Shown here: piece after piece, positions 56,901-64,000 of the stretch
Layout: every line of letters starts with the position of its first letter
How positions within the stretch are numbered: the stretch's first letter is position 1
Assembly: GCF_026626705.1 (NCBI RefSeq)
Contig: NZ_JAPNKC010000001.1
Span: 4,092,001 to 4,156,000 of the forward strand
Length of the DNA stretch: 64,000 nt
From: Pyxidicoccus sp. MSG2
GTDB taxonomy: Bacteria > Myxococcota > Myxococcia > Myxococcales > Myxococcaceae
Direction of reading: 5' to 3'
Translations under genes and position numbers: made by a program
The notes under the pieces: model-generated
What the model was told of the DNA's origin: nothing
Database searches by the model: none
What the model saw: the letters and a program-made list of their open reading frames with translations, nothing else

Positions 56901-58217
56901 ATGAACCTGGCCCGCCCCACCGTCCTCGCGCTGCTGCTGGTGTTCGTCCTCGTTCCCACCGTCTCCGCGCACGCCGCCACCGCCATCGTGAAGAGGGGTG
57001 ACGGCTGGCAGCTCCAGGTGGATGGAAAGCCCTACCTCGCCAAGGGCGTCACCTTCAGCGGCAGCCGCTCCGCGGACTACGAGAAGGACTGCGCGCGGCT
57101 CGCGGCCCTCGGGGTGAACACACTGCGCACCTGGGGCACCGGGACGGAGACGCGCGTGCTGCTCGACGCCGCGCACAAGCACGGGCTCAAGGTGCTCGTC
57201 GGGCTCTGGCTGCGGCAGGGCCGCCCCGGCGCGGAGAGCGACGACTCCTTCGACTACCTCCACGACTCCAAGGGCATGAAGAAGCAGTTCGCGGACACGC
57301 TCGCCCAGGTCCGCGCCTTCAAGGACCACCCCGCCGTGCTCGCCTGGGGCATTGGCAACGAGGTGCTCCTCAACTCGCCCGATGACGCCTCCAAGGAGGC
57401 CTATGCCCGCTTCCTCGAGCAGGTCGTCCGCGAGGTGAAGAAGCTCGACCCGGGCCATCCCGTCATCTCCGTGGACGCGTGGACACTCGGCGTGCCGTGG
57501 TGGATGAAGTACACGCCGTCCCTCGACGCGTACGGCCTCAACGTCTACGGCGGCGGTATCCACGTCCTTCCTGGCGAGCTCCAGAAGGCCGGTGTCACCA
57601 AGCCCTGGCTCATCACCGAGTTCGGCGCCCAGGGCGAGTGGGACGCTCCCAAGGATGCGAATGGCATTCCCCGCGAGCCGGATGACACGCAGAAGTACGA
57701 CGCCATCGTCGACGGCTGGAACAAGGCCCTCGCGCCGTACGTCCAGGAGGGCCGCTGCCTGGGCCTGTTCGTCTTCAACTACAGCGCGTCGTTCGACCAC
57801 ACCGGGCTGTGGCTCGGCATGATGTCGGGCACGTCCACCCGGCCCGCGTGGCACGCGGTGCGCGAGGCCTATACCGGCCAGAAGCCCGCCACGGCGCTGC
57901 CCGCCATCACCCGCATCACCGTGGGCGAGGTGAAGCGCGAGAAGTCCGGCACCTTCGCCCAGGTCCAGGTCGAGGCGAAGGACGCCGAGGGCACACCGCT
58001 CGACGTCTCCTTCGCCTACAACTTCCGGGGCGCCGCCACGCGCCACGAGCGAGACGAGGTGGTGCGGCTCCAGGCCACCCCCAGCCCCACGCCCGGCGCC
58101 TGGCTCGTGCGCCTGCCCGCCGTGAAGGGCCCCATCAAGCTCTACACGCTCGGCAAGGACCGCGCCGGCAACCTCGCCGTCGCCACCACCTCCGTCGCCC
58201 TGCCCTCCGTGCCCTGA
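56901..58217 (+). CDS. Secreted glycoside hydrolase, TIM-barrel (GH2/GH5-like clan A)
   Basis: A 438-aa exported enzyme. A signal peptide ends VSAHA; a short strand (GWQLQVDGKPYLAKGVTFSG) opens the barrel. The two catalytic Glu of clan GH-A are in place: acid/base E154 in WGIGNEVLLN and nucleophile E240 in LITEFGAQ, 86 residues apart. The last 100 aa form a beta-sandwich (TRITVGEVKREKSGTFAQVQ). The family cleaves beta-linked glycans; which one cannot be told. ATG 56901 is taken at the signal peptide; the frame is open 7 codons further. The 3' end runs into the repeat array. Confidence 0.82.
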   Translation: MNLARPTVLALLLVFVLVPTVSAHAATAIVKRGDGWQLQVDGKPYLAKGVTFSGSRSADYEKDCARLAALGVNTLRTWGTGTETRVLLDAAHKHGLKVLVGLWLRQGRPGAESDDSFDYLHDSKGMKKQFADTLAQVRAFKDHPAVLAWGIGNEVLLNSPDDASKEAYARFLEQVVREVKKLDPGHPVISVDAWTLGVPWWMKYTPSLDAYGLNVYGGGIHVLPGELQKAGVTKPWLITEFGAQGEWDAPKDANGIPREPDDTQKYDAIVDGWNKALAPYVQEGRCLGLFVFNYSASFDHTGLWLGMMSGTSTRPAWHAVREAYTGQKPATALPAITRITVGEVKREKSGTFAQVQVEAKDAEGTPLDVSFAYNFRGAATRHERDEVVRLQATPSPTPGAWLVRLPAVKGPIKLYTLGKDRAGNLAVATTSVALPSVP

Positions 58218-58252
58218 TTCGAGGCGCGGCGGCCCTGCGCGCTGCGCCGGAG

Positions 58253-58640
58253 GATTCGCGGAACGAACATTCCTTCCACTGCAGCCGGCGACCGGGCGGG
58301 CAGTCCGGGCCCGTGCATCCCGCATCTGCGGCATGACACCTCCTGCTGGGGATTCGCGGAAGGAGCATTCCTTCCACCGCGACCGGAGACCGGGAGGGGA
58401 CGGCCCGGGTCGGTTCATCCCCCGCAGCCCGTCAATGCTGCCCGCCCCTTCGGGACGATTCGCGGAACGAACATTCCTTCCACCGAGACTGGCGGCCGGC
58501 AGGGAGGCCTGGGCGACTCACTCCGTGCATCCCGCCTCAGCGGCCTGCCTCTCCGTTCGGGAGGCTTCGCGGAAGGAGCATTCCTTCCACCGAGACTGGC
58601 GGCCGGGAGGCAGGCCCGGGTCCGTTCATTCCGCGCAGCC
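58253..58640. repeat. Array of four about 100-bp hairpin repeat units
   Basis: Four units with cores at 58260-58277, 58358-58375, 58464-58481 and 58571-58588, at spacings of 98, 106 and 107 bp. Each core is preceded by G(A/C)TTCGC and followed by CA plus a Gly/Arg-rich flank containing a CCGG-GG and a GTGCATCCCGC- or GTTCATCCC-like box. Units 2 and 4 have GGAAGGAGCATTCCTTCC (7-bp perfect stem); units 1 and 3 have GGAACGAACATTCCTTCC with one stem mismatch. A fifth copy is at 15404-15421. Confidence 0.75.
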
Positions 58641-58721
58641 CGCCCCCGCGTCCGGGATGAGAACGCGGCTCGGCGCTCGACGCACGCGCACCCACGGATG
58701 GCCCACCCATCCCGGCCAAGG

Positions 58722-58753
58722 AAAAACGCCCCCTCCCAGGTGGGAGGAGGCGT
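58722..58753 (-). terminator. Rho-independent terminator of gyrA
   Basis: On the minus strand ACGCCTCCTCCCA-CC-TGGGAGGGGGCGT forms a stem of about 13 bp with one mismatch, followed directly by TTTTTCC. It starts 25 bp after the gyrA stop. Confidence 0.85.
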
Positions 58754-58777
58754 CGTTCACTTCAGCCGTCCCGTCGC

Positions 58778-61570
58778 TCAGCCCTCTTCTTCGGGCGACT
58801 CGGGGCCAGCGGCGCCAGTGTCTTCCGGCGTCCCGGGCTCCTCCGACGAAGCAGGAGCCTCGGCCGCCTCACCCTCCGCCGAGGCACTGGCCTCGACCGG
58901 GGGCGCCGCTTCCACCGGGGACACCGTCTCCTCGTCCTCGGAGGCCTCGCCCTCGGGGAGCTTGGAGATGGCCATCACCTTCTCCTGCTCGTTCTCCAGC
59001 GCAATCAGCCGCACGCCCTGCGTGTTGCGGCCGATGACGGAGATTTCCTTCACCCGCATGCGGATGAGCATGCCGCCGTTGGTGACGAGCATCACCTCGT
59101 CCGAGTCCTTCACCTGGAGCAGGCCCACCACCTTGCCGTTCCGCTCGGTGGTCTTGATGTCGATGATGCCCTTGCCGCCGCGGCCCTGCTGCCGGTATTC
59201 GGTCTCCTGGGTGCGCTTGCCGTAGCCATTCTCCGTCACCGTGAGGATGGTCGTCTCCGGCTCCACCACGTCCGCGCCCACCACCTCGTCGCCGTCCTCC
59301 AGCGTGATTCCCTTCACGCCGTAGGCCTGACGCCCCATGGAGCGGACCTCCGTCTCCGGGAAGCGGATGCTCATGCCCGTGGCCGTCGACAGCAGGATGT
59401 CCTTGCTGCCGTCGGTAATCATCACCGACACCAGCTCGTCCCCGTCGTCGATGCCCAGCGCGATGATGCCGCTGGAGCGCACGTTGGCGAACGCGCTCAG
59501 GTCCGTGCGCTTCACCACGCCCTTCTTCGTCACGAAGAAGACGTACCGGTTCTCCGGGAAGTCGCGCGTCACCAGCACCTGCGCCAGCCGCTCGCCCTCG
59601 CCGAACTGCACCAGGTTCACCATGGCCTTGCCGCGCGACGTGCGGCTGGCCTGCGGAATCTGGTGCACCTTGAGCGAGTACAGCTTGCCCTTGGTCGTAA
59701 TCGGCATCAGGAACGCGTGGGTGCTGGCCACGAAGAGCTTGCTGACGAAGTCGTCCTCCTTCGTCGCCGCCCCCGTCTTCCCACGCCCACCGCGCTTCTG
59801 CGCCCGGTACTCCGAAAGCGGCGAGCGCTTCACGTAGCCGGTGTGCGAGAGCGTCACCACCATCGTCTCCTCGGCGATGAGGTCCTCGCTCGTAATCTCA
59901 TCCACCGCGCCGGTGATTTCGGTGCGGCGCTTGTCGCCGTAGCGCTCGCGAATCTCGAGCAGCTCCGCCTTGATGACGCTGAGCAGGCTGCGCTCGTTGG
60001 CGAGGATGTCCTGCAGCCGGGCGATGTCGCGGATGAGGTCGATGAGCTCGCGGAACAGCTCCTCGCGCTGCAGGCCGGTGAGGCGCTGCAGGCGCATCTC
60101 GAGGATGTTCTGCGCCTGCTCCTGGCTGAAGCCCGCGCCCTCGTACTTGTGCGCCAGGCCCTGGTAGGACGGCTCCTCGTTGCGGGCGCGCGAGACGAGC
60201 AGCTCCATCTGCGCCTTGGCCGCCGCATAGTCGATGCGGTCCAGCTTGCCGAAGCGCTCGTGCTCGTACAGCGCGGGCGACAGGATGTGCATCAGGCCCC
60301 AGCGCGCCTCGTCCGGGTCCTTCGACGCGCGGATGAGGCTGACCACCAGGTCGATGAGGTCCTGCGCGACGAGCAGGCCCTCGACGATGTGCATGCGAGC
60401 GAGCGCCTTGCGCAGCTCGTAGCGGCTGCGGCGCGTCACCACGTCGCGGCGGTGGGCGACGAAGCGGTCCAGCAGCTCCTTCAGGTTCAGCGTGCGCGGC
60501 TGGCCCCCGTCGATGGCGAGCATCACGGCGCCGAACGTCGTCTCCAGCGGCGTCATCTGGTACAGGTTGTTGAGCACCACCTGCGCAATCGCGTCACGCT
60601 TCAGCTCGATGACGATGCGCATGCCCTGACGGTCGCTCTCGTCACGGATGTCGCTGATGCCCTCCAGCTTCTTCTCGCGCACCAGCTCGGCGATCTTCTC
60701 GATGAGCCGCGCCTTGTTCACCTGGTACGGAATCTCCGTGAAGATGATGGCCTCACGGTCCGCCCGCTTCGACGTCTCGATCTCCGAGCGCGCGCGGATG
60801 GTAATCTGGCCGCGGCCCGTCTCGTAGGCGCGGACGATGCCCTCGCGGCCGGTGATGATGGCGGCGGTGGGGAAGTCCGGGCCGGTGATGAACTCCATCA
60901 AGTCCCGGACGGTGCAGTCCGGGTTGTCGATGAGGTGCAGCGTGCCGCTGACGACCTCGGTCAGGTTGTGCGGCGGGATGTTGGTGGTCATGCCCACCGC
61001 GATGCCGCTGCTGCCGTTGACCAGGAGGTTGGGGAACTTGGCGGGGAGGACGAGCGGCTCTTCGAGCGAGTCGTCGTAGTTGGGACCGAAGTCGACGGTC
61101 TCCTTCTCGATGTCCGCCAGCAGGTCCTCCGCCAGCCGCTCCATGCGCACTTCCGTGTAGCGCATGGCCGCGGGCGAGTCGCCGTCCACCGAGCCGAAGT
61201 TGCCCTGCCCGTCCACGAGCAGGTAGCGCAGGCTCCATTCCTGGGCCAGGCGCACCATGGCGTCGTACACGGACGCGTCGCCGTGCGGGTGGTACTTGCC
61301 GATGACGTCGCCGACGACGCGGGCGCTCTTCTTGTACGCGCGGTTGTGGGTGTTCCCGAGGTCGTTCATCGCGAACAGCACGCGGCGATGCACGGGCTTG
61401 AGGCCGTCGCGGACGTCGGGCAGCGCGCGCCCGATGATGACGGACATCGAGTAGTCGAGATACGAGCGGCGCATCTCGTCTTCGATGTTCACGGGGATGA
61501 GCTCCCCGGCGCTGCCAGGAGGCGGAGGCGCGGGGGGCGTTGCCGGCTTGTCGGTAGTGTCGTCAGCCAT
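58778..61570 (-). CDS. gyrA: DNA gyrase subunit A
   Basis: A 930-aa subunit that cleaves and rejoins DNA in the GyrA2GyrB2 gyrase, introducing negative supercoils. The winged-helix and tower domains run to about residue 530; the catalytic tyrosine is Y138 in [10 protein letters not shown]. The quinolone-resistance region reads [10 protein letters not shown]: Ala99 stands where E. coli has Ser83. The GyrA-box QKRGGRGK near 575 opens the six-bladed DNA-wrapping C-terminal domain. The last 75 aa form an acidic Glu/Pro/Ala tail, longer than in E. coli. A Rho-independent terminator follows. ATG 61570 starts the conserved protein; it is monocistronic. Confidence 0.98.
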   Translation of the reverse strand: MADDTTDKPATPPAPPPPGSAGELIPVNIEDEMRRSYLDYSMSVIIGRALPDVRDGLKPVHRRVLFAMNDLGNTHNRAYKKSARVVGDVIGKYHPHGDASVYDAMVRLAQEWSLRYLLVDGQGNFGSVDGDSPAAMRYTEVRMERLAEDLLADIEKETVDFGPNYDDSLEEPLVLPAKFPNLLVNGSSGIAVGMTTNIPPHNLTEVVSGTLHLIDNPDCTVRDLMEFITGPDFPTAAIITGREGIVRAYETGRGQITIRARSEIETSKRADREAIIFTEIPYQVNKARLIEKIAELVREKKLEGISDIRDESDRQGMRIVIELKRDAIAQVVLNNLYQMTPLETTFGAVMLAIDGGQPRTLNLKELLDRFVAHRRDVVTRRSRYELRKALARMHIVEGLLVAQDLIDLVVSLIRASKDPDEARWGLMHILSPALYEHERFGKLDRIDYAAAKAQMELLVSRARNEEPSYQGLAHKYEGAGFSQEQAQNILEMRLQRLTGLQREELFRELIDLIRDIARLQDILANERSLLSVIKAELLEIRERYGDKRRTEITGAVDEITSEDLIAEETMVVTLSHTGYVKRSPLSEYRAQKRGGRGKTGAATKEDDFVSKLFVASTHAFLMPITTKGKLYSLKVHQIPQASRTSRGKAMVNLVQFGEGERLAQVLVTRDFPENRYVFFVTKKGVVKRTDLSAFANVRSSGIIALGIDDGDELVSVMITDGSKDILLSTATGMSIRFPETEVRSMGRQAYGVKGITLEDGDEVVGADVVEPETTILTVTENGYGKRTQETEYRQQGRGGKGIIDIKTTERNGKVVGLLQVKDSDEVMLVTNGGMLIRMRVKEISVIGRNTQGVRLIALENEQEKVMAISKLPEGEASEDEETVSPVEAAPPVEASASAEGEAAEAPASSEEPGTPEDTGAAGPESPEEEG

Positions 61571-61716
61571 GAGCTCTGGAAGTGTCTGGGAGGGGCCCTC
61601 CGAGGGGCCGCCGTCCGGTGGGTGAGCGTTCGTAACCCCTGGATTTCCCTACGTCAACAAGGGAAACGAGGGGGTGTCGGCCTGGATGCCCGGATGGTTG
61701 GAAAGGGGGTCTGGAA

Positions 61717-61756
61717 AGGGCCTTCCGGCGCTCCATTCTGAACGCTCGGGAAGGCC
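61717..61756 (-). terminator. Possible terminator after the TPR gene
   Basis: GGCCTTCC (61719-61726) and GGAAGGCC (61749-61756) are exact reverse complements with a 22-base loop; on the minus strand the stem is followed by CTTTCC. A second perfect 7-bp hairpin, GTTTTCA-GCCCA-TGAAAAC, lies at 61757-61775 between it and the TPR gene stop. The T-run is weak. Confidence 0.5.
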
Positions 61757-61778
61757 GTTTTCAGCCCATGAAAACAGC

Positions 61779-62564
61779 TCAGGCGGAGCGTGCGGAGCCC
61801 TGGGGCCGCAGGGGGGCGGCCAGCCGTTCGGCCTCGATGCCGATGGCGCCTTCCGGGTCCTTTTCCCTTGCCTTCTCGAAGGCCGCCAGTGCGCCCTCGC
61901 GGTCGCCCTTGAGCTTCAGCGCCACGCCCACATTGAGGTGCGCGGAGGCGAGGTCGCGGTCCATGGACACGGCCTCGCGGAAGAGCGTGAGTGCCTGGTC
62001 CACGTCACCCGACAAGAGCGCCTCCTTGCCGGCCTGCACGCGCTTCTCCGCGTCGTTGACCAGCTCCACCTGGAAGACGCTGCCGCCCACCACGTTGGCG
62101 ATGAGCATGCGGAGGATGCCGCCCCAGTAGAAGGTGAGCCCCTCCGCGGCCACCACGGCGGCCAGCGGCAAATCCGGCAGCAATTGCTTGCCGCGGAACT
62201 TGAAGCGCACCCGGGTGTAGCGGCCCTTGTTGGCCCAGTGGACCATCTCCCCCTGGAGCTTGCGCAGCCCCTCCTCCATGCGCTTCGGGTCGATTTCGAA
62301 GGGCAGGACGCGGCCCCCCGCGGGCTCTCCCGCCGGCAGGGCCTTGCGGGACCCGGCCATGGGCTCGGAAACGGGCTCGGTGTCGAGGACGGGCTCCGCC
62401 TCCAGCACGGGCGGGCGCGGCTCGGACTTCGGCGCGGGTGCCGGGGCCTGGCGCGCAGTGGGCGTCTTCGCCGGAGCGGCGGGCTTCTTCGCCTTCGCGG
62501 GGGCGGCGCGGGCCGCGGACTTCTTCGCCTTCGCCGGGGACTTGCGGGAGGAGCTCTTGGCCAT
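61779..62564 (-). CDS. TPR protein with Lys/Ala/Pro-rich N-terminal tail
   Basis: A 261-aa protein. Residues 1-35 are a Lys/Ala-rich tail like histone H1 or AlgP-type tails (KSPAKAKKSAARAAPAKAKK) that may bind nucleic acid or acidic partners. A Pro-rich linker runs to about 85. Residues 88-160 form an alpha/beta unit (LQGEMVHWANKGRYTRVRFK), and the last 85 aa are two TPR-like helix pairs (VDQALTLFREAVSMDRDLAS and AHLNVGVALKLKGDREGALA). The role is unknown; TPRs are usually scaffolds. The gene is leftward and ends about 210 bp upstream of the gyrA start. Confidence 0.72.
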   Translation of the reverse strand: MAKSSSRKSPAKAKKSAARAAPAKAKKPAAPAKTPTARQAPAPAPKSEPRPPVLEAEPVLDTEPVSEPMAGSRKALPAGEPAGGRVLPFEIDPKRMEEGLRKLQGEMVHWANKGRYTRVRFKFRGKQLLPDLPLAAVVAAEGLTFYWGGILRMLIANVVGGSVFQVELVNDAEKRVQAGKEALLSGDVDQALTLFREAVSMDRDLASAHLNVGVALKLKGDREGALAAFEKAREKDPEGAIGIEAERLAAPLRPQGSARSA

Positions 62565-62736
62565 GTCTCCACCTTAAACGAGCCACGGCGCTCGCGCTTG
62601 CATGACCCGGCCACTCCGGGCCTCCCGGAACACTTCTTCGCACTCGCACCACACGACTTCACGCCGGGGCCGTGCCCCGCGCGGGCGACCTCGGGGAAGA
62701 TGGAGGCACCCTCCTCCCGAAAGGACCTTCCACCGC

Positions 62737-64000
62737 ATGACGCGCGCCCGGCCCGTGGTGCTCTCCGCCCTGCTCTCCTCCGCCTGCCTCTGGGCACCGC
62801 TCGCGAGCGCCGCCGGTGGCGCCGACATCGCCAGCCCGGAGGCCTGGCCCCGCATCCGCAAGGAACGCATCCAGAAGCTGCTGCCCCAGGCCATGGCCCG
62901 CGCCAACGTGGACGCCTGGGTGCTCCTCTGCCGGGAGAACGACAACGACCCGCTGGCCGACCACGTGGGCGGTGAGAATGCGGGTGGCACCGCCGCCTTC
63001 CTGTTCTTCCGTCAGGGCGACGGAGTGCGCTCGCTCGCCCTGTCCCCCGCGGGCGAGGCCACGGCGCTCAGGGACGTGGGCCCCCTGGACGAAGTCGTCC
63101 CGCTGGAGCGAGGGACGGACCTCTACGCGCAGGTGGCGGCGCGGCTGGCGGCGGCGAAGCCCGCGCGCATCGCGGTGAATTCGTCGGACAACGTCACGGT
63201 GGCGGACGGGCTGTCCGCGTCGCAGCGCGCGGCACTGGAGAAGGCACTGTCGCCCGCGCTGCGAAAGAAGCTGGTGTCCTCCGAGGACCTCGTCTCCGAG
63301 TGGCTCTCCGTGAAGCTCCCCGAGGAGGTGGACATCCTCCGCAAGGCCGCCGCGCTGACGTCACAACTGGAGGTGGAGGCCTACCGCGCGGTGGTGCCGG
63401 GCAGGACGCGTGACGTGGATGTGGCTCGCTTCCTCAAGCGGCGCATGGCGGAATCGGGCGTGGAGGACGCGTGGGCGCCGGACCAGAACCCCAACGTGCA
63501 GAGCGGGCCCACGCGGGGCCACTCGCACGCCACCGAGCGAGTGATTCAGCCCGGGGACTTCATCCAGACGGACTTCGGCATCCGTGTGGGCGGCCGGTGG
63601 GTGACGGACATCCAGCGCTTCGCGTACGTACTGGCCCCGGGCGAGACGAAGCCCCCGAAGGAGGCGCTGGAGAGGTGGGAGAAGGGCAAGAAGGGCAGCC
63701 GCATCGCCCTGGCGGCGCTGAAGCCCGGTGCGCGCGGCTGGGACGTGGACAAGGCCCAGCGCGACTGGATGCGCGAGGCCGGCTCCGAGCCCGTCATGTG
63801 GGGCACCGGCCACCCCGTGGGCTACTGGGCGCACGACGTGGGCCCGGCGCTCTCGGGGGCCCAGAAGGACCAGCCCGCGAAGGGACAGGCGGCTCGCGTG
63901 GTCCGCCCCGGGCAGGTGTTCGCCTTCGACGGGTTCTTCGCGTGGAAGGACGGCGGGCCGGACCTGATGCGCATCGTCTCCGTGGAGGAGATGGCCGTCG
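62737..64000 (+). CDS. M24 family metallopeptidase (Xaa-Pro peptidase-like), 3' end outside window
   Basis: The first 421 codons of an exported metallopeptidase, cut by the window end. A signal peptide ends LASAAGG. Residues 30-200 form the N-terminal creatinase-like domain, and the pita-bread catalytic domain follows with metal ligands D279 in IQTDFGIRV, D291 in WVTDIQRFA and H359 in GTGHPVGYW; the two Glu ligands lie near or beyond the end. The family removes N-terminal residues before proline from peptides. AAAGGA precedes ATG 62737 at good spacing. The 172-bp gap to the leftward TPR gene should hold both promoters. Confidence 0.85.
   Translation, partial: MTRARPVVLSALLSSACLWAPLASAAGGADIASPEAWPRIRKERIQKLLPQAMARANVDAWVLLCRENDNDPLADHVGGENAGGTAAFLFFRQGDGVRSLALSPAGEATALRDVGPLDEVVPLERGTDLYAQVAARLAAAKPARIAVNSSDNVTVADGLSASQRAALEKALSPALRKKLVSSEDLVSEWLSVKLPEEVDILRKAAALTSQLEVEAYRAVVPGRTRDVDVARFLKRRMAESGVEDAWAPDQNPNVQSGPTRGHSHATERVIQPGDFIQTDFGIRVGGRWVTDIQRFAYVLAPGETKPPKEALERWEKGKKGSRIALAALKPGARGWDVDKAQRDWMREAGSEPVMWGTGHPVGYWAHDVGPALSGAQKDQPAKGQAARVVRPGQVFAFDGFFAWKDGGPDLMRIVSVEEMAV

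Larger units (their letters stand above)
58218..58777. other. 560-bp intergenic region holding the hairpin repeat array and the gyrA terminator
   Basis: No gene is supported here. The stretch contains four repeat units (58253-58640) between the glycoside hydrolase and gyrA genes, then the gyrA terminator at 58722-58753. A plus-strand open frame runs through the array only because the repeat length allows it. Confidence 0.75.

Noticed and set aside
58260..58588. Repeat array read as a CRISPR array
   Set aside because: Units are about 100 bp with diverged cores, spacers are themselves similar, and no cas genes are near.
58333..59037. Open frame through the hairpin repeat array read as a repeat-protein gene
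   Set aside because: It runs into the gyrA 3' end antisense, has no ribosome binding site, and the repeat spacing is not constant modulo 3.
59663..61741. Plus-strand open frame of 692 codons opposite gyrA
   Set aside because: Shadow of a certain gene.

Overview
The window is very GC-rich with strong GC3 bias. Its gene content points to a delta-proteobacterium of the Myxococcaceae (Myxococcus, Corallococcus or Pyxidicoccus type): orphan Tad-type pseudopilins, many secreted lipoproteins, a PAS/GAF sensor kinase, paired M16 peptidases, a SWIM-SNF2 helicase and long Ala/Pro-rich exported proteins. I could run no search, so this assignment is an inference from gene content and style. About 44 protein genes and one tRNA (Phe) are supported. 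The very long antisense reading frames are GC artefacts and are left out.

Layout. 0-5.0 kb: a leftward sensor kinase cut by the window edge and a tightly overlapping three-gene molybdenum hydroxylase operon (FAD, 2Fe-2S and Mo subunits). 5.2-11.3 kb: an orphan Tad cluster of TadE/TadG-like pseudopilins, a repeat-containing secreted protein and a 66-aa Flp-like pilin, then two divergent related secreted proteins. 11.3-24.2 kb: an acyl-CoA dehydrogenase, a Cys-rich protein, lipoproteins (one DUF1615), an active plus inactive M16 peptidase pair and an endonuclease/exonuclease/phosphatase (EEP) protein. 24.2-28.9 kb: a 1553-aa protein of unknown function with C-terminal helical repeats.

28.9-39.7 kb is the accessory region and the most interesting part. 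It holds a 1407-aa protein joining HIT, PLD, SF2 helicase and S24 (LexA/UmuD-like) peptidase modules. Next comes a lipoprotein with a probable PD-(D/E)XK nuclease toxin domain, overlapping by 4 nt a DUF3396-type immunity gene, and then a SWIM-SNF2 helicase. A 23-bp perfect direct repeat brackets this stretch: one copy is the 3' end of an intact gene at 38969-39511 and the other lies just before the fusion gene. The broken 3' end of a second immunity gene sits between that gene and tRNA-Phe. Together this looks like an accessory hotspot with conflict genes.

39.7-64 kb is mostly housekeeping: tRNA-Phe, a sigma-70 family factor divergent from an NhaR-like regulator, an amidohydrolase, a TreT-like glycosyltransferase with NfeD and slipin, a MerR regulator overlapping a VIT/VWA protein (with a repeated TACTGTC motif around a near-leaderless promoter), an SDR, a DUF1232 protein, an ABC ATPase, a PfkB kinase, a glycoside hydrolase, gyrA, a TPR protein and a truncated M24 peptidase. 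Four imperfect copies of a roughly 100-bp hairpin repeat lie between the glycoside hydrolase and gyrA, with a fifth copy 43 kb away.
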